Made by a program: the position numbers and the translations under genes
Notes under the pieces: model-generated
What the model saw: the letters and a program-made list of their open reading frames with translations, nothing else
What the model was told of the DNA's origin: nothing
Databases searched by the model: none
Origin: Thermoflexales bacterium
Lineage (GTDB): Bacteria > Chloroflexota > Anaerolineae > J036 > Brachytrichaceae
Reading direction: 5' to 3'
NCBI GenBank assembly: GCA_025057935.1
Contig: JANWUW010000009.1
Span: 26,281-90,280 of the forward strand
Length of the DNA stretch: 64,000 nt
Shown: piece after piece, positions 25,516-35,504 of the stretch
Numbering within the stretch: position 1 is the stretch's first letter
Layout of the letters: the number at the start of each line of letters is the position of its first letter

Positions 25516-27930
25516 ATGCGCGCGCACACGCGGTGGCTCAGCGTGGTCGTGGTGATGATGCTCACGGCTTGCGCTGCTTCTTCTCCAACGGTGACGCCGA
25601 CCGCCTCGCCTACGCCCACAGCTGCGCCAACCGCGACGCCTACCCTCGCGCCCACTCCGACACCCTCTCCAGCGGTGCTGCGTCAGCGCGCCCAATCGGC
25701 TGCGTTCATCGGCGATTACGACACAGCCATCGCGCTGATGCAGCAGGCGCTCGCTCTCACGCCCGAGGAGGAGGCGCGCGCTGCTTCGCAGCTGGCGCTT
25801 GCCCAGTGGCACTTGCGCGATGGAAACGCGCGCGCCGCGCATGAGGCGCTCGCGGAGGCAGAGCAGTGGCCTGATTCTTTACGTGCAGATGCGCTCGTGC
25901 TGCGCGGGCGTGCGCTTGCGGCGCTCGGCGATTCCGCTGCGGCGACGCGCGCCTACTCTGCCGCGCTTGCGCTTGAGCCAGCGATCGCGCCATGGCTTAA
26001 CCTTTGGATCGGTGAGGCGCTGCTCAACGCTAACCAGCCCCGAGATGCCGTTGCCTTCCTGCAGCGCAGCGCCGACGCAGCGCCCACGCTTGCCGAGGAG
26101 TTCGCACGGCGCGAGAAGCTCGCCTTCGCTTTGCAGCTCAGCGGCGATTTCACTGGCGCGGCTGCTGAGTACGAGCACATTCTCGCGCGCGCCCAGATTC
26201 CGAGTTACCGCGCGCGCGTCCAGTGGGAGCTTGCGCAGGTGCTGCGGCTCGCAGGTCAAACCGATGCTGCCTTTGCGCACATGCGCGATCTCATCGACCG
26301 CTACCCGCGCACTGCGCAGGCACTCGCTGCCCTCCAGACGCTGCTCGAGGCTGGGCAACCCGTGGACGAGCTGCAGCGCGGCATCGTGGCGTATCACAAC
26401 GGCTTGCACGTTGCCGCGCGCGACGCTTTCCGCCGTGCCATTGCGCTTTACCCCGAGCGCGCAAACGCAGTGCGTTACTGGGCAGCCTTGAATTACTTGC
26501 GCCTCGGCAGCCCTGCTGACGCGCTGCGCAACCTCGACCAAACCGTGCTGAGCAACCCGCTGCGTCAGCGTGACCGTGTGGTTGCGCTTGCCGAGCGCGT
26601 CAAAGCCCTCGCGAACATCCCAAACCCGCAAGCCGCGCGCGAGACAGCCCGCCAACTCGCTGACGAGCTAACCGCAGATGCAGCAGTGCTCCAAGCCGCG
26701 CTTGAGGCTGCGCAGGCGCTAGCGCGCCAACTTGGACTGCTGGACGAGGCGGTGCAACTCTACGCGCGCATCGGCGAAGTAGGCAGCGGAGATGAAGCGG
26801 CGGAGGCGCTGATGCGCGCTGCCGCGTGGAGTTACCGCCTGCAGCGTTTCGACGACGTCGTGACGTTTGCCGAGCGCCTCATTGCGCAGCACGCGGAACG
26901 CCCCCAATCGCTGCTCGCCCAGCTATGGCTGGGCAAGGTGCACCTCGCTGCCGGGCGGACGACCACTGCTACGCTCACGCTGCAGGCGTTGATCGCTCGC
27001 GCGCCTGCCACCTACGAAGCTGCTCGCGCTGCTGAGCTGCTCAGCGATCCCACGCGCGCGCCGCTTTCCTATTCTCTTGTGCCCACTCTGCCTGTCTTCG
27101 ACGAAGCCGCAGAGCAGGCAGAAGCAGAAGCATGGTTGCGCGAGTGGTTGCGCTTGCCTGATAATGCGGACGTGCGCACGCTGCGCGACGATCTCGCCGC
27201 GGACGCGCGCTTAGTACGCGGCAGTGCGCTGTGGCGGTTGGGGCTGTGGCATGAGGCGCGCCTTGAGTTCGAGGGCGTGCGTCAGGCGTTCGCGCGCGAT
27301 GCGCTCGCGCAGTATCAACTTGCGCTGTACTTCCGCGAGCTGGGCGCATATCGCGCTTCGATCCTTGCTGCGGACGCACTAGTGCGACTTTCACCAGCGC
27401 AGCACCCGCTAGCGGTGCCGCGCTTCATCGCTCGCCTGATTTACCCCACCTACTACGCCGATCTCGTGGTGCGGGAGGCGAACGCGCGAGCGCTCGATCC
27501 GCTGCTGGTCTTCGCCCTCATCCGTCAAGAGAGTTTATTTGAGCCGTTCGCGCTTTCATCAGCGGCTGCGAGCGGGCTGATGCAGGTGATCCCCTCAACT
27601 GGGCGCGAAATCCACAGCGAGCTGAGCTGGCCGCCAGACTACACCACTGCGGATCTGCAAAAGCCCTTCGTCAGCATTCGCTTTGGCACGCACTACCTCG
27701 CAAAGCAGCGCGACTTCTTCGGCGGCGACCTCTACGCGGCGCTCGCAGCGTACAACGGCGGACCAGGCAACAGTCTGCGTTGGCGCGCAGCGAGCGCAGG
27801 CGACCCAGACTTGTTCTTCTTGAACATCACCTTCGATGAAACACGGCTGTATATCCGCACGGTCAGCGCAAATTACGCGATGTATCACGCGCTTTACGGG
27901 GAAGGTGCGCCGCGCATCGCGCAGCGTTAA
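25516..27930 (+). CDS. Lipoprotein lytic transglycosylase with TPR superhelix (Slt70-like)
   Basis: 804 residues. The signal peptide ends in a lipobox (LTAC, Cys about residue 19), and a Thr/Pro linker of alternating PT repeats follows. A long alpha-helical TPR-like region (about 55-630) resembles the superhelical ring of Slt70. The C-terminal SLT domain contains FALIRQESLFEPFALSSAAA with the catalytic Glu (RQES), then GLMQVIPSTGRE and LYAALAAYNGGPGNS. The enzyme cleaves peptidoglycan with formation of 1,6-anhydroMurNAc and is likely anchored on the outer face of the membrane. It converges on the next gene with stop codons sharing the palindrome TTAA. Confidence 0.93.
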   Translation: MRAHTRWLSVVVVMMLTACAASSPTVTPTASPTPTAAPTATPTLAPTPTPSPAVLRQRAQSAAFIGDYDTAIALMQQALALTPEEEARAASQLALAQWHLRDGNARAAHEALAEAEQWPDSLRADALVLRGRALAALGDSAAATRAYSAALALEPAIAPWLNLWIGEALLNANQPRDAVAFLQRSADAAPTLAEEFARREKLAFALQLSGDFTGAAAEYEHILARAQIPSYRARVQWELAQVLRLAGQTDAAFAHMRDLIDRYPRTAQALAALQTLLEAGQPVDELQRGIVAYHNGLHVAARDAFRRAIALYPERANAVRYWAALNYLRLGSPADALRNLDQTVLSNPLRQRDRVVALAERVKALANIPNPQAARETARQLADELTADAAVLQAALEAAQALARQLGLLDEAVQLYARIGEVGSGDEAAEALMRAAAWSYRLQRFDDVVTFAERLIAQHAERPQSLLAQLWLGKVHLAAGRTTTATLTLQALIARAPATYEAARAAELLSDPTRAPLSYSLVPTLPVFDEAAEQAEAEAWLREWLRLPDNADVRTLRDDLAADARLVRGSALWRLGLWHEARLEFEGVRQAFARDALAQYQLALYFRELGAYRASILAADALVRLSPAQHPLAVPRFIARLIYPTYYADLVVREANARALDPLLVFALIRQESLFEPFALSSAAASGLMQVIPSTGREIHSELSWPPDYTTADLQKPFVSIRFGTHYLAKQRDFFGGDLYAALAAYNGGPGNSLRWRAASAGDPDLFFLNITFDETRLYIRTVSANYAMYHALYGEGAPRIAQR

Positions 27931-28442
27931 CGCGCTTGCATCTGCCGCTGCGCTAACGCGCCGCCGATCACGCCCAGCGCCCAACCGAACAGCAGCGCAA
28001 AGAGCAAGTATCCGAACAGGTAAGCGATGTCCTGACCGCGGAAGTAATCCACGCCGATGGTGATGTTCCATTGCTGGGCTTGCGCGATCTCTTGAGGCGT
28101 CATTTGCGCCATGCGCAGCGCCACAGTTTCCTCGTTGGTGTTTGCCCAGCGCAAGAAGTTGTGCACCATGAACGGCAAGGCGTAGCCGAGCGTTGCGTAT
28201 ACGCCCCCAATTGCGCCAGCGCTGCGCGCCGATCCAGAGTGAAGCGGCAGCGCTGCGCGCCCAGCCGCAATCCCGCCTGAGAGCGCCACTGCAGCAGCGA
28301 TTAAGCAATGCATGGCGAGGAACGATTCTGCCATGAGCAGCATCAATAAGCCGATGCCGAGACTAATGACGCTAACGAATAAACCGCGCAAGCGCGCAGC
28401 ACGTCGCGCTGCTCGTTCGCTGGGCGAAGGTTGATGTCTCAT
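27927..28442 (-). CDS. Hypothetical membrane protein (paired with upstream membrane gene)
   Basis: 171 residues from the ATG at 28442, which overlaps the upstream stop (ATGA). The frame remains open upstream to 28541 but that part lies within the neighbouring gene. After a basic N-terminus (SERAARRAARLR) come about four hydrophobic segments, with a loop near the third (NFLRWANTNEETVALRMAQM). No family is recognised. It is last in a run with a second membrane protein, a VWA protein and a MoxR ATPase, all minus strand with short gaps, so a joint function is likely though unknown. Confidence 0.7.
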   Translation of the reverse strand: MRHQPSPSERAARRAARLRGLFVSVISLGIGLLMLLMAESFLAMHCLIAAAVALSGGIAAGRAALPLHSGSARSAGAIGGVYATLGYALPFMVHNFLRWANTNEETVALRMAQMTPQEIAQAQQWNITIGVDYFRGQDIAYLFGYLLFALLFGWALGVIGGALAQRQMQAR

Positions 28443-28975
28443 CGTTTGCGAAGTGGAGCCTTCTGATTTGCAGGCAAAGCAATCAGCCCGCCGATTGCGC
28501 CTGTGAGCAGCCCCAGCAGCGGCAAGCCGACGCCACAGCATGCGATGGTCAACCCAAGCGAGAGCTGCACCAGCGCGCGCATATCAACGCCGGCTGCCTG
28601 AAGCTGAGCGCGCTGCAACTCGGAGAGCTGCTGCTGCGCCAGTTCGACCAACGCCTGTTGCTCGGCAGGATCGAGCGCGAGCATGATGGCAGCGGCGATG
28701 AACGCCAGCGCCATGAACAACCCTGCCACGAGTCCGCCCAAGCCGCCGGCGCTAAGCGCGGCGTTGCGCTGGCGAACGGCGCTTTGTCGCGTAGCGTAAT
28801 AGCCCACCACCGAAGGGCCGAGCGCCATGATCACTAATCCCAAGAGCTGCATCTCGGCTGAAGTTGCAGCCTGCTGGGCGAAAGTAGCCAGCCCCAAAAC
28901 GCTGCCGCCGATCAGGCCGACGCGCAGCGCCGGGCGGAGGTTGAGCGGTCGCGTTGAGGTCGAGGGCTGGTTCAT
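28439..28975 (-). CDS. Hypothetical membrane protein
   Basis: 178 residues with four or five hydrophobic segments and a soluble helical region in the middle (LDPAEQQALVELAQQQLSEL). Glycine-rich membrane helices such as GLGGLVAGLFMALAF are present. No family is recognised. It starts 6 bp after the stop of the CoxE-like VWA gene and overlaps the next membrane gene by 4 nt, so it is part of a four-gene unit led by the MoxR ATPase. Confidence 0.72.
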   Translation of the reverse strand: MNQPSTSTRPLNLRPALRVGLIGGSVLGLATFAQQAATSAEMQLLGLVIMALGPSVVGYYATRQSAVRQRNAALSAGGLGGLVAGLFMALAFIAAAIMLALDPAEQQALVELAQQQLSELQRAQLQAAGVDMRALVQLSLGLTIACCGVGLPLLGLLTGAIGGLIALPANQKAPLRKR

Positions 28976-28981
28976 GAGGCG

Positions 28982-30367
28982 TCAGCGGTATTGAAACAAG
29001 TGGTCAATCGCGTCTGCAAGCTGCTTGAGCGTCGCCACTTGATGTACGGCGTCGCAGAACGGCACGTAGGCGAGCATGTCGCTGTCGCCAGTGCCCCACT
29101 GATGGGGCGGCTCTGGATTGAACCACAGCACGCGACGCGCGCGCATCCTGAGCATCTGCATGAGGTCGAGGCGCGGATCGTTGAAGTTGTTGCGCCCATC
29201 GCCGACGAAGATCAGGGTGGTGCGGTGATCGACTGCGTCGATGAATTGTCTGCAGAACGTCTCGAGGCTGTTGCCGAGGTCGGTGTTGTAGTGCCCGGGC
29301 GGGAGCGCGCGCAGGACGCGCTCCACGGCTTCTTGAGGGCGATGCTCGGCAAAGATCATGCTCACTTCATGCATGTCGCTGATGAAGGCGAACGAGCGCG
29401 CTTTGCTGACCTGGTCCTGCATCTCATACATCATGCGCAGCATGAACTCAGCCACTGGGCGCATAGATGTGCTCACGTCCACAATCATTGCGACCTTCGG
29501 TTTGAGGTGGCGGCGCTTCAGCTTAAGCTCAAGTGGCACGCCCATGTAACGCAGGTTGTGTCGAATGGTGCCTTTGGCGTCGAAGTGCCCGCGTTTGCCA
29601 CGGCGAAGGCGTAGCGCAGCGCGTGAGCGCAAACGCGCTACCAGTCGGCGCACGTGGTTGCGCAGCTCCTCCGCTTCTGCCTCGCTGAGCGAAGACAGCG
29701 GGCGATTCATCAGCTCGTCTATCCGCTGGCGGCGAGGGTGTTGCTGAGTCTGGTTGAGCAAGGATTGCCCGACTTGGCGCGCGAGCTGCTCGCGTAAGGA
29801 TTCCGCATTGCTCATCACCGTCTCGCGCACCTGCTCGCGTCCCTCGCGCGACATGCCCTCTTGTTGAAGCTGCTTCATCAGCGCCTCGATCGCCTCTTGC
29901 ACCTGTTCGGGCGTTAGACCCATTTGGCGCAGCAGGCGCTCCAACAGCCAACGTTGTGCATGCGGGTTGCCGCGCATGCCGCGATCGAGACCGGCGCGTT
30001 GCAGCGCGCGCTCGATCTGGTCGCGCGTGGGCGCCTCGCCCAACGCCAACATGCGCATTAGGTCGCGGAGCTGCTGGCGCAGTTGTTCGATGGCGCGCTG
30101 GAGCTGTGCCTGCTGCTCGCGCGTCAACCCTTGCGGCGGCTGCAGCGGCGGTCCCTCATGCCCGAAGTAAAGCGGGAAGTAGCGCTCGAAGATCGGCACG
30201 TCGGCAGGCTCTTTGACCAATGTGGCTTTGAGCGCGGTCTTGAAACGCTCGCGATCGAGCACGCCGACAGCGCACACGGCGCGCAGTGCGTCGGCGCTCT
30301 CCGCCAGCGAGATGCGCACGCCAGCGCTGCGCAACGCAGTGACAAATTCGATGATCCGCTCGTCCAT
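28982..30367 (-). CDS. VWA domain protein, CoxE-like
   Basis: 461 residues. The N-terminus (IIEFVTALRSAGVRISLAES) is the usual opening of CoxE-like proteins. A Gln/Arg-rich helical middle part (about 90-230) with LTREQQAQLQRAIEQL follows, and a von Willebrand A domain forms the C-terminal half. The metal-ion-dependent adhesion site is complete: D-V-S-T-S-M in MIVDVSTSMRP, a Thr in GHYNTDLGNS, and Asp in IFVGDGRNNF. Such proteins act with MoxR AAA+ ATPases as substrate adaptors in metallo-enzyme maturation or protein remodelling. The MoxR gene is 27 bp upstream. There is no CO dehydrogenase here, so the client is unknown. Confidence 0.9.
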   Translation of the reverse strand: MDERIIEFVTALRSAGVRISLAESADALRAVCAVGVLDRERFKTALKATLVKEPADVPIFERYFPLYFGHEGPPLQPPQGLTREQQAQLQRAIEQLRQQLRDLMRMLALGEAPTRDQIERALQRAGLDRGMRGNPHAQRWLLERLLRQMGLTPEQVQEAIEALMKQLQQEGMSREGREQVRETVMSNAESLREQLARQVGQSLLNQTQQHPRRQRIDELMNRPLSSLSEAEAEELRNHVRRLVARLRSRAALRLRRGKRGHFDAKGTIRHNLRYMGVPLELKLKRRHLKPKVAMIVDVSTSMRPVAEFMLRMMYEMQDQVSKARSFAFISDMHEVSMIFAEHRPQEAVERVLRALPPGHYNTDLGNSLETFCRQFIDAVDHRTTLIFVGDGRNNFNDPRLDLMQMLRMRARRVLWFNPEPPHQWGTGDSDMLAYVPFCDAVHQVATLKQLADAIDHLFQYR

Positions 30368-30394
30368 ACGCTCACCCTCCTGTTGTCCCTGCGC

Positions 30395-31324
30395 CTAGCG
30401 GATGCCCACCTCTGGACCGCGGCGACCGCCCATCAGCGCGCGGCGCGCGCGCAGGATGTCGCTTTCGTGCTTGAGGATGACGGTGAGGGTGTCGTTGAGC
30501 GTCTTCTCGTCGAGATGTTTCGCGTTGATCGCCACCAGCGCCTTCGCCCAGTCCACGGTCTCGGCGACGCTAGGTGCTTTCTTTAAGTCTATCTCGCGCA
30601 GCTTTTGCACGATCTCCACGCACTGTCGTGCAACTTCTGGCGCCAGCTCCGGCACGCGCATGCGCACGATGCGCAGCTCGCTCTCGAAAGACGGGTAATC
30701 CACGAAGAGGTACAGCGCGCGGCGTTTTAGCGCTTCGCTCAGCTCGCGCGTGTTGTTGCTGGTGAGCACCACCATGGGCTGATGCACGGCTTTGATTGTG
30801 CCCAGCTCGGGCACGCTCACCTGGAAGTCGCTGAGGATCTCCAGCAGGAACGCTTCAAACTCCGCATCGGCGCGGTCGATCTCGTCGATGAGCAGCACCA
30901 CGGGATGGTCGCTCATGATGGCGCGCAGCAGCGGGCGCGGCAACAAGAAGCGGCGCGAGAAAAACACGTTTTCCTCTTTCGCCAGCGCGTCAGCGGCTTC
31001 GCTCAGTGTGCGTGCCTCGCCCATGATCTGGTTGAGCTTGTCGCGCAGCAACTGCGTGTAGAGCATCTGCTTGGAGTACTCCCACTCGTAAAGCGCCTTC
31101 GATTCATCCAACCCCTCATAGCACTGCAAGCGAATCAGCTCTCGGCCTGTGGCAGCTGCCCACGCCTTCGCCAACTCAGTCTTGCCCACGCCTGCAGGTC
31201 CTTCAGCGAGGATCGGCTTGCCTAGACGCTCTGCGAGAAACACCACCGTGGCGATTTCGTCTGAGGCGATATACTTCTGCCGCAGCAACCCTTCCACAAC
31301 GTCCGCAACGGAATTGAACACCAT
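30395..31324 (-). CDS. MoxR family AAA+ ATPase
   Basis: 309 residues from the ATG at 31324; a GTG start at 31339 is possible but less likely. Walker A is EGPAGVGKTE (about 41-50), Walker B VVLLIDEIDRAD, sensor 1 VVLTSNNTRELSEALKRR, and the arginine-finger/lid region follows. The segment ELIRLQCYEGLDESKALYEW is typical of the CoxD-like MoxR branch. It likely remodels a client with the VWA protein encoded downstream. The TATCCT element 6 nt before the ATG suggests leaderless transcription of the four-gene unit. Confidence 0.93.
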   Translation of the reverse strand: MVFNSVADVVEGLLRQKYIASDEIATVVFLAERLGKPILAEGPAGVGKTELAKAWAAATGRELIRLQCYEGLDESKALYEWEYSKQMLYTQLLRDKLNQIMGEARTLSEAADALAKEENVFFSRRFLLPRPLLRAIMSDHPVVLLIDEIDRADAEFEAFLLEILSDFQVSVPELGTIKAVHQPMVVLTSNNTRELSEALKRRALYLFVDYPSFESELRIVRMRVPELAPEVARQCVEIVQKLREIDLKKAPSVAETVDWAKALVAINAKHLDEKTLNDTLTVILKHESDILRARRALMGGRRGPEVGIR

Positions 31325-31330
31325 GGGAAA

Positions 31331-31336
31331 AGGATA
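31331..31336 (-). promoter_or_regulatory. -10-like element (TATCCT) of the MoxR unit
   Basis: TATCCT on the minus strand, 6 nt before the ATG at 31324. Its position supports the shorter start codon. Confidence 0.4.
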
Positions 31337-31420
31337 CACCCAGAAGCTGAAAGCATGAGCCCATTCCTCGAATTCGAAGCACGCCGCGCCCTGAGTGCCT
31401 TGATAGAAGCGAAGCAGCTT

Positions 31421-31454
31421 AGTGCCTGGACCTAGTCATGTGCATGCAGGCACT
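31421..31454. repeat. Imperfectly spaced inverted repeat AGTGCCTG / CAGGCACT
   Basis: Two perfect 8-nt arms (31421-31428 and 31447-31454) separated by 18 nt, in the 207-bp gap between the divergent MoxR and FxLYD-lipoprotein genes. A third partial copy (AGTGCCT) starts at 31394. It could be an operator or chance; otherwise nothing is recognisable in the gap. Confidence 0.3.
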
Positions 31455-31531
31455 GGGCGTTCGTTTGCGGGAATGCGGCGCTCGCTCATCGCCGACAGCG
31501 CGCCTTATGGCTATGATCAAGCACTGGGCAA

Positions 31532-32272
31532 ATGAGCGCGCGAAACGGTCGCACTGCGTTGTTGGGGATCGCGGCCTTAAGCTTGATCGTCGCGTGCAGT
31601 CCTCTCGAGCTGCAGTTGCCCGTGTATGAGCCAGTAGTGGATAGAAGGATGTGCGCAGGTCAGCTTGCGTTCGCGCTCACACAAGCCCGCCTCTACGCCG
31701 ACGCGCTCGGGCAGTGGTGGCTGATCGGTGAGGTGCGCAATACCGTTGCCCCAGTCGCTGACTACGCGAGTGCGGTCATCGTCGCACAGGCGGATGCGCA
31801 AGCCCATCAACATGTGGAGCGCGCGTTGCTCTCTACCAGCTTGCCGCTCCGCCGCATCGTGCCATTCCGCGTCATGTTGAGGAAGACGCGAATCACTAAT
31901 CGCGATCTCGTTAGGGTCGCTGTGTGCGCTGATGCGCCATATCTCAACGACGCTGAAGTGCACGAGGTGCGCTACTACGCCTTCAACGTTGACATCCGCG
32001 CGGTGAACCCTGTGCGCAGCGGGGCGCGCATTGAAGGCGAAATTCGCAACAGTGGCGAGCAAAACGCGAACGAGGTCTTCGTAACCGTTGGGCTTTACGA
32101 TGACCACATGCAGCTCGTCGGCGTTGCGGAGGCGCTGGTCACCGATCTACCGCCTATTGCGCCTGGCGAGAGGGTTACCTTCACTGCGACCACCAATCGC
32201 TTGCTCGGCAGGGCGACTCGCTTCGCAGCTCATGCTGAGGGCATCATGCTTCAGGAGTCCTCGTCGCCTTAA
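31532..32272 (+). CDS. FxLYD-like domain lipoprotein
   Basis: 246 residues. The signal peptide has a lipobox (LIVACS), with Cys at about residue 22. The rest holds two similar beta-sandwich halves. In the second, RIEGEIRNSGEQNANEVFVT followed by VGLYDD and PGERVTF matches the FxLYD pattern of small extracytoplasmic beta domains. In the first, WWLIGEVRNTVAPVADYASA is a diverged counterpart. It is probably lipid-anchored on the cell surface; function unknown. A TATGAT hexamer lies 14 nt upstream. Followed after 22 bp by cdd. Confidence 0.78.
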   Translation: MSARNGRTALLGIAALSLIVACSPLELQLPVYEPVVDRRMCAGQLAFALTQARLYADALGQWWLIGEVRNTVAPVADYASAVIVAQADAQAHQHVERALLSTSLPLRRIVPFRVMLRKTRITNRDLVRVAVCADAPYLNDAEVHEVRYYAFNVDIRAVNPVRSGARIEGEIRNSGEQNANEVFVTVGLYDDHMQLVGVAEALVTDLPPIAPGERVTFTATTNRLLGRATRFAAHAEGIMLQESSSP

Positions 32273-32294
32273 AGGCAAGTTCAAGCTGCAAGCC

Positions 32295-32765
32295 ATGGCA
32301 TCGACCTCCGAACGCACACTTGCCCTCCCCGAGGATGTGATTCGCGTGCTTATCGAGGTCGCCGATCGCGCGCGTGTGTTCTCGCATGCGCCCTACTCGC
32401 GCTATCGCGTTGGCGCAGCGCTACTAGCGGCATCGGGCAAGGTGTATAGCGGCGTCAATGTTGAAAACGCTTCGTATGGGCTAGCCATCTGCAGTGAGCG
32501 CACAGCATACGTGAAGGCGGTCAGCGAGGGCGAGCGCGCGTTTGTCGCCATCGCCGTTGTGACCGACAACGGTGGCGCGCCGTGTGGCGCATGTCGCCAG
32601 TTCATGGCGGAGTTCGGGCTGGACACATGGGTGATCATCGCTGACGCGGCGCATCGCTACGAGATCACCACTGTTGGTGCCCTGCTGCCTGAGGCGTTCA
32701 CGCCGACACAGCTTAAACAAGCGCGAAAGCGCACCACCGCTGCTCGTGCGCGGCGCGGAGAATAA
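32295..32765 (+). CDS. cdd: Cytidine deaminase
   Basis: 156 residues from the ATG at 32295. Converts cytidine and deoxycytidine to uridine forms in pyrimidine salvage. Homotetrameric-type zinc motif: SGVNVENASYGLAICSERTA holds the first Cys ligand and the catalytic Glu (C-S-E), and APCGACRQFMAEF gives the remaining two Cys. HAPYSRYRVGAALL is the substrate-binding N-terminal motif. The C-terminus (LPEAFTP) is normal, but a basic ~20-residue tail is added. Co-directional with the SanA-like gene 9 bp downstream. Confidence 0.95.
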   Translation: MASTSERTLALPEDVIRVLIEVADRARVFSHAPYSRYRVGAALLAASGKVYSGVNVENASYGLAICSERTAYVKAVSEGERAFVAIAVVTDNGGAPCGACRQFMAEFGLDTWVIIADAAHRYEITTVGALLPEAFTPTQLKQARKRTTAARARRGE

Positions 32766-32774
32766 GCGAGCATC

Positions 32775-33431
32775 ATGCGTCGCATGCTTGGCGCTTTGCT
32801 CGTTGTGGCAAGCCTAGCTCTCGCGCCACGTCTGTTGACGGCGTTGTGGGCACAAGGGCGCGTGTTCAGCGCGCGCGACCATGTGCCGCCTCGGTCGGTG
32901 GCGATCGTGTTCGGCGCAGGTGCGCGCAACGGATACCCCAGCGCTGTGCTCTATGACCGCGTGAGCGCTGCCGCTGAGCTTTACCACGATGGGCGCGTCG
33001 GCGCGCTCCTGCTGAGTGGCGACGGTCGCTTCCCCACGAACGATGAGCCAGAGGCAATGCGTCGCCTGGCGTTGCGGCTGGGCGTGCCCGCTTCGGCGCT
33101 GCAGGTTGACCCACTTGGCTTGAACACACGCGAAACGTGTCGGCGCGCGCGTGAGCACTTCGGCGTGAACGACGCGGTGCTCGTCACGCAGGCGTTTCAC
33201 CTCGATCGCGCCTTGTTTACATGCGCCGCGCTTGGGATTGATGCTGTGGGCTATGTCGCCGATCGGCGCGTCTATCGCGCTATGCCGTGGTATCAACTGC
33301 GCGAGGTCGCAGCCACGTGGAACCTGTGGTGGCATTTGCTTCGCGGGTGGACTCGAGCTGCGTTTGCAGCTCACGAGGAAAGCTCACGCCATGCTGCAGC
33401 GAACGCCTCACGCTCGAGCGCCAATAAGTAA
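32775..33431 (+). CDS. SanA/YdcF-like DUF218 membrane protein
   Basis: 218 residues. One N-terminal membrane helix, then a DUF218 domain: AIVFGAGARNGYPSAVLYDR, ALLLSGDGRFPTNDEPEAM, LGLNTRETCRRARE and VLVTQAFHLDRALFTC. This order is the SanA subgroup, associated with envelope barrier function or vancomycin tolerance in enterobacteria; the biochemical activity is not settled. The last 61 nt overlap, tail to tail, with the crotonase-like gene on the other strand, and the corresponding C-terminal residues ([13 protein letters not shown]) look non-conserved. Confidence 0.86.
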   Translation: MRRMLGALLVVASLALAPRLLTALWAQGRVFSARDHVPPRSVAIVFGAGARNGYPSAVLYDRVSAAAELYHDGRVGALLLSGDGRFPTNDEPEAMRRLALRLGVPASALQVDPLGLNTRETCRRAREHFGVNDAVLVTQAFHLDRALFTCAALGIDAVGYVADRRVYRAMPWYQLREVAATWNLWWHLLRGWTRAAFAAHEESSRHAAANASRSSANK

Positions 33432-34281
33432 TCTTCGCTCACCCATTGCGGCAATGCAAGGTCGCCGCCACAAAGCACGTGCGCTAGGCGCTGAGCGCGG
33501 TGCCATGCTGCATCATCTAAGTGCGCCCCCCAGCGTTGCACGTGCAGCCACAGAGTGAGTACCGCTCGAGCGCGCTGTCCTGCCGCGTAAAGTGGCGATG
33601 CAGGGTTCTCGGTGAACGCGCCACTCTCCGCGATCAGCAGCCCGAGGCGCGCCGCAAGCGTGAGCGCGAAGGCGACCTTGTTTGGCGGGAGGAGCAAATC
33701 GCTCGCCGAGAGCCAGCCCCACCGCTGAGCTTCTGGTGCCTCGAGGCACTCGCCCTTGATGAGCGTGACGAAAAGCGGTTGCAGGTAGGCGAGCGGATCC
33801 GCTTCGTCGCTGAGCATGTGCGGCGTGAGCGCGCGACGCACCAGCGCTGCGCATGCCCCGCCGAAGGGCAGCAACCCTTGCGGCAGATGCGAGAGCCCCC
33901 ACTGTGAAGCGCGCGGAACCACCCGCGCTGTGCACGCCAGCGCCAGCTCTGCGTCCAGCCCACACACGCGAGGCACTGCCTGTCCTGTTGGTTGCAACAC
34001 AAAGACCACCGGCTTGCCCACGGCGCGCAGGTCGCGCAAGGTGCGTTGCCAGCGCATGCTCTCGTGCAGCACGTGTTCGCTGCGTTCGGCCATCCAGCGT
34101 TGGCGCCAAGGCTGGTCGGCGTCGAGGGTGAGCACAGCGCTTTCGGTGACGATCAGCAGCGCCTGCACACTTGGCGCGCTCAGCGCGCTAAGTCCCACCT
34201 CGAGCACCACGCACAGCTCAGTGAGCGAAGCGGGCGGCTGCCGCAGATAAAGCGCGCATGTACCGTCGCTGCGATGTTCGA

Positions 34282-34285
<4 letters not shown>
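33371..34285 (-). CDS. Stand-alone crotonase-like (enoyl-CoA hydratase fold) protein
   Basis: 304 residues from the ATG at 34285, which overlaps the thiolase stop (ATGA). Weak but ordered likeness to the enoyl-CoA hydratase domain at the C-terminus of FadN-type bifunctional beta-oxidation proteins: [55 protein letters not shown], then the [18 protein letters not shown] and [11 protein letters not shown] helices. The Rossmann 3-hydroxyacyl-CoA dehydrogenase part is absent, and the usual G-G-G oxyanion motif is altered (GLDAE, LPFGG). It may be a diverged or degenerate hydratase working with the coupled thiolase. Call is by fold likeness only. Confidence 0.62.
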
Positions 34286-35463
<1,178 letters not shown>

Positions 35464-35504
35464 GTTGCTGCGCGATTATCGCCGAATGCGCCGCGGGGAT
35501 GCGT

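Noticed and set aside
25402..25842. N-terminal extension of the iscX reading frame
   Set aside because: Only the last 71 residues match IscX and start at an ATG preceded by TATAAT. The upstream part is antisense to the transglycosylase signal and linker region.
28982..31324. CO dehydrogenase maturation (coxD/coxE) assignment
   Set aside because: The pair resembles CoxD and CoxE, but no coxS, coxM, coxL or coxF gene is present, and MoxR-VWA pairs occur in many other settings.
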